A stretch of 64,000 nt of DNA from an uncultured Acidimicrobiales bacterium. Its GTDB lineage: Bacteria > Actinomycetota > Acidimicrobiia > Acidimicrobiales > SZUA-35. Positions 19,801-27,737 of this stretch are shown piece by piece. The DNA lies in NCBI GenBank assembly GCA_937997485.1, contig CALKTH010000060.1:25583-89582 (forward strand), given 5' to 3'. The notes under the pieces were generated by a model, which searched no databases, was not told the origin of the DNA, and saw only the letters and a program-made list of their open reading frames with translations. A program made the translations under genes and the position numbers. Numbering within the stretch: the stretch's first letter is position 1; each line of letters opens with the position of its first letter.

Positions 19801-19897
19801 GACGGGGCTGGGACATTCGGCCCGATTGTACGCCGGACCCACTGGTCTTCCCCGTCAAGGACATCTTCTGAGACCGGCGGAGAGCTACCCTCCAACC

Positions 19898-22800
19898 GTG
19901 GCCGCGCCGCACGTCGTCTTCCTTCCCACCGACCACGGTTCGCCGTGGCTTACCAATGCAACGACCGTGCTTGGCAACGGACTTGTCGCTCTTGGGGCCG
20001 AGACCGGCGACCCTTCGATGGGCGCCGCCGTCGTCACGGTGGTGTTCGGATCACGCGACGCCACCGACGTCACCGGTCCGCTGGCGCGAGTGCTCGATCG
20101 GCCATCGGATCTGCACGCTGGTGGGCCACCGCCGGATCTCGTCGTGTGCCCGAGCGCCAGCCTGGCCCGGGCGGTCAGTGATCTGCGCCCCGAGGCAACC
20201 GTTGTCATCGCTCCGTCAGGCGCCAGTACTGGAATCGACCGACCAGCGGCGTACCCGAATCCTTGGAGCATTGCGGTCGCGCCGACAAGCGAGCCACGAC
20301 GGCTCCAGCCAGTGATCGACGCATTTACGTCGATTCCGCTGAACGACGCTCGTCTCACCTTGCTCGGACCCGACGTTCTTGGCCTCGACGACGATCGCAT
20401 CGACAACAATGCCAACCTCTTGGCCGAGGTGGCGTCAGGCTCAGCAGGCCCAAGCGCTCTCGTGGTTGTCGGCCCCGAGCCCTGGTTCGATGATGCAGCG
20501 GAACACGCCCGACGTATCGGCGTTCCGTTGATCGTTGCGGACGATGCGGGCGCAGCGATCGATTTGGTCACCCACGGCGTCACAGGACTCGTCGTCGAAC
20601 CAAGCGAGTCTCGCCTCCGTTGGGCCATGGATCACCTCGCCACCCAACCGTGGGATCGATGGTCATACGCCCAAATGGGGATTCGCCGAACGAGGCAACA
20701 CGACCCGGCCGAAGTGGCCCGGCTCCTCCTTCGTCTCGCCGACACGACGCCGCGTCCCCGGGTGCTGATCCTCAGCACGTACAGCGTCGATACACCGATC
20801 AACGGTGGCCAGCGAAGGCTTCGGCAGCTCGCGACCGGCCTGGCCCGTCACGCCGACGTCACGCTCGCTGTTCTGCATCGACATGCCTCGGTCCCTCGAC
20901 GAGTGGCGCTCGCCCCGGGCTTGACCCAGTTGTCCATTCCGCGATCGGCCGAACAGCTCGCAGCAGAAGACGCCATTGCCGACACCTTACAGATGCCGAC
21001 CGACGACATCACAGCGGCTCGGCTCTCTCAACTCACCCCGGACTGGGGCGCCGCGCTTCGTCAGCACGCCGCAGCCGCCGATGTGATCGTGAGTTCACAC
21101 CCTTACCTTGCGGCCACGCTTCCGGACTCAACGGTGCCCGTCGTCTACGACTGCCACAACGATGAAACGTCCATGAAACGGGCAGCGCTGCCGTCGTCCG
21201 AGCTCGGTCGAGAACTGGCCGAGGAAGCCGCCGCGCACGAACGACAGCTGGTCGAGCGAGCGGCCGCCGTCACCGCGTGCACGATCGCCGACCTCCACGC
21301 CGTTTCTGCGCTGGCACCGGATGACACACGGCGGGGCGTTGTCGTCCCCAACGGTGTTGACACTACGGCTCTGCCGTTTCGCCGACGCGAGGACGTCAAG
21401 GCTCTGCGAGCGGAGGTCCTTCGACACGCGGGGCAACTTCGTGATGATCACCGACCCCTGCTCACCTTCATCGGTTCATGGCATCAGCCGAATATCGAAG
21501 CGGCGACCGTGCTCGTGGACATCGCTCGAAGCAGGCCGGATTGGTTGATTCTTCTCGCCGGCAGCCACTCGAGCGAGTTCGCCGAGGGGCGCGCCGGTGG
21601 GGAAACGCTGCCGTCGAATGTCTCCCTCATTCCGACCTTTGACGAAGGTCTCCTCTGGCCCCTGATCGCCGGATCTGACGTCGTCGTGAACCCAATGCTG
21701 AGCGGCAGCGGCAGCAATCTCAAGATCTTCGATTACCTGTCCGTCGGGACACCGGTCGTCTCGACGGACGTCGGAGTCCGAGGTATCGATGCCCCCACTC
21801 GTCTCGCCGAGGTCGTTGCACCCGACAGACCGTCAATCATGGCGGGCATTGAACGCGTGCTCTCGCCCTCCAACGCCGATCGCGTCACCGAGCGCAGTCG
21901 AGTCGGCCGGGAGGTCGTCGAGCGCACGTTCTCATGGCCGGTCTTGGCGGAGCAGTGGGCGCACGCCATCCTGTCCGTCGCCCCGGAAGAGCTTCAATCG
22001 TTCACCCCGCTCGAGCATCCTCCTTCGCTCCCGCTCGAACCGCTCATTCCCCTCGACACGCCACCATCGCTCGATCCTGTCATCGCCTGCATCGACGACA
22101 TCACCCGAGCAGCACACAACGGAACGCCACCCCCACAGGAGATCACCGTGGACGCCACGCTGCGAGAGCACTTGCGCCTCGCCACCGAGAACCGGCACGC
22201 CGGCCGGGAGCTCCCTGAGGGCGCTCGTCTCGTTGCACCGAAGAAGGCCCTGATCCGTATTGGTCAGGCGATCACGAACGAACAGGTCGTCTACAACCGG
22301 GCCAGTCTCGATGCTGTCGCTCGCTTGGGCGATCTCGTCTCCGAGCTTCGGGAAGAACTGCAGCAGCTCAGCGAGCGAGTCGGCACCACCGAGGAGCAAC
22401 TGCGCCAGGCAAACGGCGAGATCGAGCGACTGCGAGCGCAGGGTCGCCTCATCGCCGATGCTCGCCCACCACTCGCTCCGCCTGGCGAGAACGAGCGAAC
22501 GTCGACAGTGAGCGCGTCGACGACATCACCCAATTTCGACGCCTTCTACCAGATCTTCGAGGATCAACTTCGCTCCTCCGAGCTCGTGGAAGCCCACCTG
22601 CAACCGCATCTCGCGCACTTCGCGGGATGGACAGCTGACGCCCTCCCGGTGCTCGACGTCGGGGCTGGTCGGGGTGACTGGCTCGAGCTCTTGGCTTCGC
22701 ACGGTGTGGCGGCCCGCGGCATCGATACGAACGCAGCGGCCGTGGCCGAAGCTCACGAACGGGGCGTTGATGTCGTGCTCGCCGACGGGATGGACTACCT

Positions 22801-23206
22801 CGCCGGTCTCGAGCCTCGATCGCTGGCAGCCATCACGAGTTTCCACGTCATCGAGCATCTCCCGGCGCAGAGCCGTTTGACCTTCGCCGAGCTCGCCCAT
22901 CGAGCCCTCGCACCTGGTGGCTTCCTGCTCGTGGAAACGCCAGACCCTCGAAATCTCCAGGTTGGGGCGACCGGCTTCTGGCTCGATCCGACTCACGAGC
23001 GTCCCGTGCCGCCCGAGCAGTTCGCGGCGATGCTGACCTTTGCTGGATTCGAGGGCATCGAGATGCATGGGCTCCACCCATCAGATGTCGAACATCCCAC
23101 CAGCCTCGACCCCGATCCCGAGCGCAACGGCGTGCTGACCGAAGTGCACCGGCTGCTGTTTGGTTCCCGAGACGTGGCCATCCTGGCCCGCCGAGGGAAC
23201 ACGTGA
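19898..23206 (+). CDS. Multi-domain glycosyltransferase-glycosyltransferase-coiled coil-methyltransferase
   Basis: The protein has 1102 aa from GTG 19898. Residues about 1-280 are a reduced GT-B module (VLGNGLVALGAETG; donor half with GVTGLVVEPSESRLRWAM). Residues about 285-695 are a full GT-B module (RVLILSTYSVDTPINGGQRR, VYDCHNDETSMKRA, TFIGSWHQPN, VVVNPMLSGSGSNLKIFDYL). Then come a Pro-rich linker and a heptad-rich coiled coil (about 810-850: LVSELREELQQLSERV). A class I methyltransferase follows (about 880-1102: LPVLDVGAGRGDWLEL, FHVIEHLP, LAPGGFLLVETPDP). The methyltransferase resembles those that cap O-antigen chains. A Wzm/Wzt exporter with a glycan-recognition-type domain lies 1.2 kb downstream, so a combined polymerase/terminator role is plausible. 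The stop overlaps the next GTG as GTGA. Confidence 0.85.
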   Translation: MAAPHVVFLPTDHGSPWLTNATTVLGNGLVALGAETGDPSMGAAVVTVVFGSRDATDVTGPLARVLDRPSDLHAGGPPPDLVVCPSASLARAVSDLRPEATVVIAPSGASTGIDRPAAYPNPWSIAVAPTSEPRRLQPVIDAFTSIPLNDARLTLLGPDVLGLDDDRIDNNANLLAEVASGSAGPSALVVVGPEPWFDDAAEHARRIGVPLIVADDAGAAIDLVTHGVTGLVVEPSESRLRWAMDHLATQPWDRWSYAQMGIRRTRQHDPAEVARLLLRLADTTPRPRVLILSTYSVDTPINGGQRRLRQLATGLARHADVTLAVLHRHASVPRRVALAPGLTQLSIPRSAEQLAAEDAIADTLQMPTDDITAARLSQLTPDWGAALRQHAAAADVIVSSHPYLAATLPDSTVPVVYDCHNDETSMKRAALPSSELGRELAEEAAAHERQLVERAAAVTACTIADLHAVSALAPDDTRRGVVVPNGVDTTALPFRRREDVKALRAEVLRHAGQLRDDHRPLLTFIGSWHQPNIEAATVLVDIARSRPDWLILLAGSHSSEFAEGRAGGETLPSNVSLIPTFDEGLLWPLIAGSDVVVNPMLSGSGSNLKIFDYLSVGTPVVSTDVGVRGIDAPTRLAEVVAPDRPSIMAGIERVLSPSNADRVTERSRVGREVVERTFSWPVLAEQWAHAILSVAPEELQSFTPLEHPPSLPLEPLIPLDTPPSLDPVIACIDDITRAAHNGTPPPQEITVDATLREHLRLATENRHAGRELPEGARLVAPKKALIRIGQAITNEQVVYNRASLDAVARLGDLVSELREELQQLSERVGTTEEQLRQANGEIERLRAQGRLIADARPPLAPPGENERTSTVSASTTSPNFDAFYQIFEDQLRSSELVEAHLQPHLAHFAGWTADALPVLDVGAGRGDWLELLASHGVAARGIDTNAAAVAEAHERGVDVVLADGMDYLAGLEPRSLAAITSFHVIEHLPAQSRLTFAELAHRALAPGGFLLVETPDPRNLQVGATGFWLDPTHERPVPPEQFAAMLTFAGFEGIEMHGLHPSDVEHPTSLDPDPERNGVLTEVHRLLFGSRDVAILARRGNT

Positions 23207-24408
23207 CGAGGAATCTCCGCATCGGAGTGGTGAAACCCGACTGGCGCGCTGCTGGCGGGTTCGAGCGCCTTCTGGAGCGACTGACATCCCATCTCTCCGA
23301 CGTCGGCCACACCGTGCGAGAGGTACCCGTACCGGCACTGATCGGAGCTCGCCCAGTCTGGGGAGTGCCAGCGGCCGAGCTGCAATGGAAGGCGCATCCA
23401 GAATTCTTCCGCTACTGCTCGCTCCTCGAAGACGTTCGCCGGCTTGACCTCCGACGATTCGATCTCGTCTTGTCGACGCAACCACCGACGTACTTTGCGC
23501 CCCACCCCAAGGTACTGTCGCTCTTTTACCATCAGCCTCGCGTCTTCTATGACCTCGCCGAGCCCTACGGTCTGCTCGATGAGGTCGATCGGGAACACCA
23601 CGCCCATGCCACCGCGTCGGTGCGTTCGATCGATGCTGGCCTCGTCAGCAATGTGAAGCACTGGCTCGCCGGCTCCCCCGAGTGCCGTCAGCGGCTGGAT
23701 GACTTCTGGGGTGTCACGGACAACGTGTCACTCATCCACGCGCCGGCGCTCACCGCAGCGCCTCCCGATCCCCCGCCGTGGAACGCAGCGGGCGATGTTC
23801 TCTGTGTGTCGCGGCACGAATGGCCCAAACGCACCGAGCTCCTGAGTGCAGCAGCCCACCTCATTCCTGACCGACAGACCGTTTTCGTTGGCAGCGGTGG
23901 CCGCTTGCCGTTCGTGAAGCAACTCGACGCCCAACTCGCCGATCGGAAGATCGACCCCGGTGGGATCCAGGCCAGGGATGCCTGGATGCAGAGCGCGCTC
24001 GGTGTCAATCCCAACACGGTGTTCGAGGCGCCCGGCTCTCCAAATCGTTTTCTTGGCGCCGTGTCCGATGCCGAGCGAGACGCTCGCTACGCCTCTGCCT
24101 CCGTGGTGGTCGCTCCCGCTCATCGCGAGGACTACGGCCTCACGGCGCTCGAGGCGATGCTCTGGCAACGGCCCTTGATCGTCTGTGAGGACGGCGGGGG
24201 CTTGGTCGATCTGGTCCGCGAGACCGGCGCCGGCCTCATCGTGGAGCCGACGCCGCAGGCGGTGGCCGACGGCGTGAAGCGGATCGTGGGCGATCATGCG
24301 TTTGCCAACGAACTCATCGAACGCTCGAAGGCAGTGCCGTCGACCTTTACCTGGGAACGATGTCACCAACAGCTCGACGACGCTGTCGCGGCCACGCTCG
24401 ACGCCTGA
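23203..24408 (+). CDS. GT4-family glycosyltransferase
   Basis: The protein has 401 aa from GTG 23203, coupled to the large fusion gene. The N-terminal module starts LRIGVVKPDWRAAGGFERLL. The C-terminal half has DVLCVSRHEWPKRTELLSAA, TVFVGSGGRLPFVKQL and the donor loop VVVAPAHREDYGLTALEAML with the E-x7-E pair. HQPRVFYDLAEPYG in the acceptor half is like mannosyl- or rhamnosyltransferases of polysaccharide loci. The sugar specificity is not determinable. It is the last gene of the rightward run and converges on wzt with a 25-bp gap. Confidence 0.85.
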   Translation: MTRNLRIGVVKPDWRAAGGFERLLERLTSHLSDVGHTVREVPVPALIGARPVWGVPAAELQWKAHPEFFRYCSLLEDVRRLDLRRFDLVLSTQPPTYFAPHPKVLSLFYHQPRVFYDLAEPYGLLDEVDREHHAHATASVRSIDAGLVSNVKHWLAGSPECRQRLDDFWGVTDNVSLIHAPALTAAPPDPPPWNAAGDVLCVSRHEWPKRTELLSAAAHLIPDRQTVFVGSGGRLPFVKQLDAQLADRKIDPGGIQARDAWMQSALGVNPNTVFEAPGSPNRFLGAVSDAERDARYASASVVVAPAHREDYGLTALEAMLWQRPLIVCEDGGGLVDLVRETGAGLIVEPTPQAVADGVKRIVGDHAFANELIERSKAVPSTFTWERCHQQLDDAVAATLDA

Positions 24409-24433
24409 GTCTCCACGAGGGCACGCCCGGCCG

Positions 24434-25633
24434 TTACCAGCGGATCGAGACGGGGATCTGCACCCGACCGTCGAGAGGTGTTGAGTTCTCCACCCGGAAC
24501 GACGCCGCCTCTTCTCGGTGGTCATAGCTGACGCTGACATCGTGGTTGTGCAGCCCGAGGGCGATCGAATAGCTACCGCCAAGAAGCGGGACCGACTCGA
24601 GGCGGATCACGACCGTGCCGGTTCCATCGACGGAGTTCGGGGCTGAATCGAGCAGATCGGAGTTGACGCCGAGCAACCGATTGCCGCCGCTGTCGTGGAT
24701 CTCCATCGCCACGGCGACGTCGTCCATCGGCTGGGAGGCGTCGTAGCTCACAACGATCTCGAGCGGGTCGCCAGGGTTGAGCCAGGGGCGCTGGGGATCG
24801 TTGTAGCGGAGCTGCACGTCGGTGAACACGATGGCCTGTGCCTGCTCGAGATTTGCCGCCGAACCCATCTCACGAGGAATCTCGAGCCCTCGCTTGTTCA
24901 GAAGCTCTCGCAGCGTCCGGATCGCGGCCGGTGGCGGGCCGACCATCTGGAGCTCTCCGTGGTCCAGCACGGCTGCACGATCGCAGACGTGGCGAACCAT
25001 GTCGGCTGAGTGCGTCACCACCACGATGGTCCGCCCCTCGCGCTGAAAGCGCCGCACCTCGCCGAGGCACTTCCGCTGGAAGCTCTCGTCTCCCACGGAC
25101 AACACCTCGTCGACCAGCAGCGTGTCGGGTTCGAGGTGCATGGCGACCGAGAAGCCAAGGCGGGCGAACATCCCAGACGAGTAGTGCTTGACGGGCGTGT
25201 CTTCGAAGCCAGCGAGCTCGGCGAACCCGAAGACATCCGGCAGGCGACTCTCCGCTTCGGCTTCGTCGAGTCCGAGAATCGAAGCGTTGAGGCTGACGTT
25301 CTCTCGCCCGGTGAGCTCAGGGTGAAACCCAGCCCCCAGTTCGAGCAACGCAGCGACTCGCCCGACCGTGCGTATCGTGCCCGTGGTCGGGCGCAGGGTG
25401 CGAGCGATGCACTTCAGCAGCGTTGACTTGCCAGATCCGTTGTGACCGAGGAGTCCAAACGTCTCGCCCCGCTCGATCTCGAGCGACACACCCTTCAACG
25501 CCCACAAGTCAGTGTCTTCGCCCCTGGGAGACGCAGACCGGCTCACGAAGCGCTCCTTCAGCGAGCTGGGGCCCGCATGACTGAGGACGAATCGCTTCGA
25601 AACGTCCACCACCTCGATCGCGTTGGAAGTCAC
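24434..25633 (-). CDS. wzt: Polysaccharide ABC exporter ATPase with C-terminal carbohydrate-binding-type domain (Wzt)
   Basis: The protein has 399 aa from GTG 25633 (GTGA overlap with the permease stop). The nucleotide-binding domain (1-245) shows Walker A LLGHNGSGKSTLLKC, the Q-loop region LLELGAGFHPELTGREN typical of Wzt/TagH, signature HYSSGMFARLGFSVAMH, Walker B TLLVDEVLSVGDESF and the H-loop VVVTHSADM. After residue 255 a beta-rich domain follows (VFTDVQLRYNDPQRPWLNPG, DVAVAMEIHDSGGNRLLGVN, GTVVIRLESVPLLGGSYSIA). In E. coli O9a-type systems the equivalent domain reads the modified non-reducing end of the chain. With the methyltransferase fusion nearby this fits export of a capped polymer. 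Confidence 0.92.
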   Translation of the reverse strand: MTSNAIEVVDVSKRFVLSHAGPSSLKERFVSRSASPRGEDTDLWALKGVSLEIERGETFGLLGHNGSGKSTLLKCIARTLRPTTGTIRTVGRVAALLELGAGFHPELTGRENVSLNASILGLDEAEAESRLPDVFGFAELAGFEDTPVKHYSSGMFARLGFSVAMHLEPDTLLVDEVLSVGDESFQRKCLGEVRRFQREGRTIVVVTHSADMVRHVCDRAAVLDHGELQMVGPPPAAIRTLRELLNKRGLEIPREMGSAANLEQAQAIVFTDVQLRYNDPQRPWLNPGDPLEIVVSYDASQPMDDVAVAMEIHDSGGNRLLGVNSDLLDSAPNSVDGTGTVVIRLESVPLLGGSYSIALGLHNHDVSVSYDHREEAASFRVENSTPLDGRVQIPVSIRW

Positions 25634-26529
25634 AGCTGATCCCCGAAGGAGTCTTCGCGGCGGGCGAACACCCGCAAGGCGATGAAGAGGATCACAACAC
25701 CAATCGCCAGGGTGATCGAGACGCGGCCGTAGTACCAGGCCAGGCTCTCCTCGGGAATGATCGGCGTCTCCCCGGGAAGGGAAGGGGCCGGATCATACAG
25801 CGCTCGTTGGAAGGCCAGAATCGGCGCCAACATCGGATTGAGGAAGGCGAGCCATTGATTCTCACCGAGTTTGACGGCGACTGCCCCAAACGGGAATACA
25901 ACGGCAGACATCCAGAACCAGGCGGTCATGCCCACATCGAGCAGGTGGGAGACATCACGGTATTCCACGGTCAGCGCCGACAGCAGAATGCCAAGCCCGG
26001 CGGCCAGCACCGCGGTAGCAATCACGGCATAGATCACCAACGGCAACGCCCGGACGTCTGGCGCGTTTCGGAACGCCAGCGAGCCGATCACAAGAACGAC
26101 GGCCTGCAGAAACATGTTGATGAGGGCCGAGCCAAGGGCAGCGAGCGGCAGGATCTCACGCGGGAACCACACCTTCTGCACAAGGGCTCGGTTCTCGACG
26201 ATCGAGTTGGACGCCGCAGCCAGTGAACCGTTGAAGAAGTTCCAGATCAGGAGGCCCGACAGCATGAAGATGCCGAAGAGCGGCACCCGCGCCGGGAGAA
26301 AAACGGTGAACACGAACGAGAACACCACGAGGTACATCGCCGGGTTGAGCAGCGACCAGAAGAAGCCGAGCACCGAACCCTTGTACCGAACTCGCAGATC
26401 TCGCCGCACCAGGTTCGCCAAGAGCGAACGATGAGCGACGACATCTCGCGCTCGCTGACTGATTGAGCGCGGGGCGGCAACATCAACGACGTCGGGCAAC
26501 GCCCCGAGATCAGACAGCTCGCCGCTCAC
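25630..26529 (-). CDS. wzm: Polysaccharide ABC exporter permease (Wzm)
   Basis: The protein has 299 aa from GTG 26529. The frame is open further upstream but would run deeper into the upstream gene. A cytoplasmic N-terminal helix leads into LVRRDLRVRYKGSVLGFFWS and LLNPAMYLVVFSFVFTVFLP, the ABC-2 permease signature of Wzm/TagG/KpsM. Five further hydrophobic segments and SSxS-like AALGSALIN follow. It overlaps the GT2 gene by 20 bp and Wzt by 4 bp, so the three form one operon (27574 to 24434). Confidence 0.9.
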   Translation of the reverse strand: MSGELSDLGALPDVVDVAAPRSISQRARDVVAHRSLLANLVRRDLRVRYKGSVLGFFWSLLNPAMYLVVFSFVFTVFLPARVPLFGIFMLSGLLIWNFFNGSLAAASNSIVENRALVQKVWFPREILPLAALGSALINMFLQAVVLVIGSLAFRNAPDVRALPLVIYAVIATAVLAAGLGILLSALTVEYRDVSHLLDVGMTAWFWMSAVVFPFGAVAVKLGENQWLAFLNPMLAPILAFQRALYDPAPSLPGETPIIPEESLAWYYGRVSITLAIGVVILFIALRVFARREDSFGDQL

Positions 26530-27574
26530 GAACCTGAGCCGGGACTCGCTCGACCGCATCCTCCGGGAATGAGGGCAACGCCACGTCTTCGACCTCGGTG
26601 GGCGCAGGAAGGTAGTGCGAAGGTGGGATACCCGCCTCGAGCTCAAGGCGTCGGACCCGCTCGTGCACACGCTGGCTCACGAGCCGGTGGCTGGCGATCA
26701 GGTCAGCAACGAAGCCGAGCGCAAACATCTGCACACCGGCGAGTGAGAGGATCGACCCCAAGATGATCGACTGCACGTTGCCCGTGGTTTCGCCGTCGCG
26801 AATCCAGCCCAGCAGAAACGGAGTGAATGCCAGGAGCGCAGCGGTCATGAGCACGGCGCCCAGGAACCCGAAGAAGCGCAGGGGTTCGTTGGCGGCGAAG
26901 GATCTGGTGATCACGAAGGCGTTGCGCCGCATGTAACCCCACATCGAACCGAACAGACGGGACTCCCGCATCTTCGGGTTGACTCCGACCGGGACCGAGG
27001 CGACAGCGGCATTCATTTTGCCAGCCTGGATCAACGACTCGAGCGTGTAGGTGTAGCGGTTGACGACCGTGAGTTGGATGGCCGCTTCTCGGCTGTAGGC
27101 CCGGAAGCCCGAGGTCACGTCGGGCACGGGAGTGTCGGATGCCTTGCGCACGACCCAGCTCCCGAGCAGCTGCATCCGAATCTTCAGCGAGGAGAACTCG
27201 TCATGAGAACGAACGTCTCGGTCCCCCACCACGAGGTCTGCTGTGCCGGCGAGAATCGGTTGCACCAACGACGGGATAGCGCTGGCGTCGTACTGGTTGT
27301 CGGCGTCGGTGTTCACCACCACGTCGGCACCGAGCTTCAGCGCCGCGTCGAGACCAGCTTGAAAAGCGGCTGCGAGGCCCCGGTTTTGCGGCATCTTCAC
27401 GATGTGGTGAACACCGTTGGCGCGTGCGACATCGATCGTGCGATCCGTCGACCCATCATCGATCACCAGCCACTCGACGACGTCGAATCCGTCGACCACA
27501 GTCGGGAGATCAGCGAGCGCAACCGGAAGCTGCTCCTCTTCGTTGAGGCACGGAATTTGGATGATGAGTTTCAT
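26510..27574 (-). CDS. GT2-family polyprenyl-phosphate glycosyltransferase (DPM1/GtrB-like)
   Basis: The protein has 354 aa from ATG 27574. The catalytic GT-A domain begins MKLIIQIPCLNEEEQLPVAL, with VIDDGSTDRTIDVA, NRGLAAAFQAGLDAALKLGA and VNTDADNQYDASAIP (DxD-type). VTSGFRAYSREAA completes the GT2 DPM pattern. Two membrane segments follow (about 245-265 and 280-305), as in GtrB/ArnC-like enzymes that charge undecaprenyl phosphate with a sugar. A longer frame upstream is not preferred, because family members begin at this methionine. It heads the operon with wzm and wzt and could supply the lipid-linked sugars used by the GT-C-like proteins. Confidence 0.88.
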   Translation of the reverse strand: MKLIIQIPCLNEEEQLPVALADLPTVVDGFDVVEWLVIDDGSTDRTIDVARANGVHHIVKMPQNRGLAAAFQAGLDAALKLGADVVVNTDADNQYDASAIPSLVQPILAGTADLVVGDRDVRSHDEFSSLKIRMQLLGSWVVRKASDTPVPDVTSGFRAYSREAAIQLTVVNRYTYTLESLIQAGKMNAAVASVPVGVNPKMRESRLFGSMWGYMRRNAFVITRSFAANEPLRFFGFLGAVLMTAALLAFTPFLLGWIRDGETTGNVQSIILGSILSLAGVQMFALGFVADLIASHRLVSQRVHERVRRLELEAGIPPSHYLPAPTEVEDVALPSFPEDAVERVPAQVRERRAV

Positions 27575-27669
27575 GGAGTCACACGTTGCTCGAGGGGCCC
27601 GCTCGACCGCCGTACGAACGGTGTCTCGCGACGAGCGAAACAACAGGACAGCGGCGAACGCACAGCGGA

Positions 27670-27696
27670 GGCATGCTACCCACTTCTGGGCATGCC
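27670..27696. terminator. Possible hairpin between the SpoIID-like gene and the GT2 gene
   Basis: A perfect 7-bp inverted repeat (GGCATGC at 27670, GCATGCC at 27690) has a 13-nt loop. It lies between the stop of the upstream leftward gene (27738) and the ATG at 27574. There is no T-tract, so termination is only a guess. The rest of 27575-27737 shows nothing else. Confidence 0.25.
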
Positions 27697-27737
27697 GAGC
27701 CCGGATGGTCCTTCCGACCGTTTGATCGCTTGAGTCC

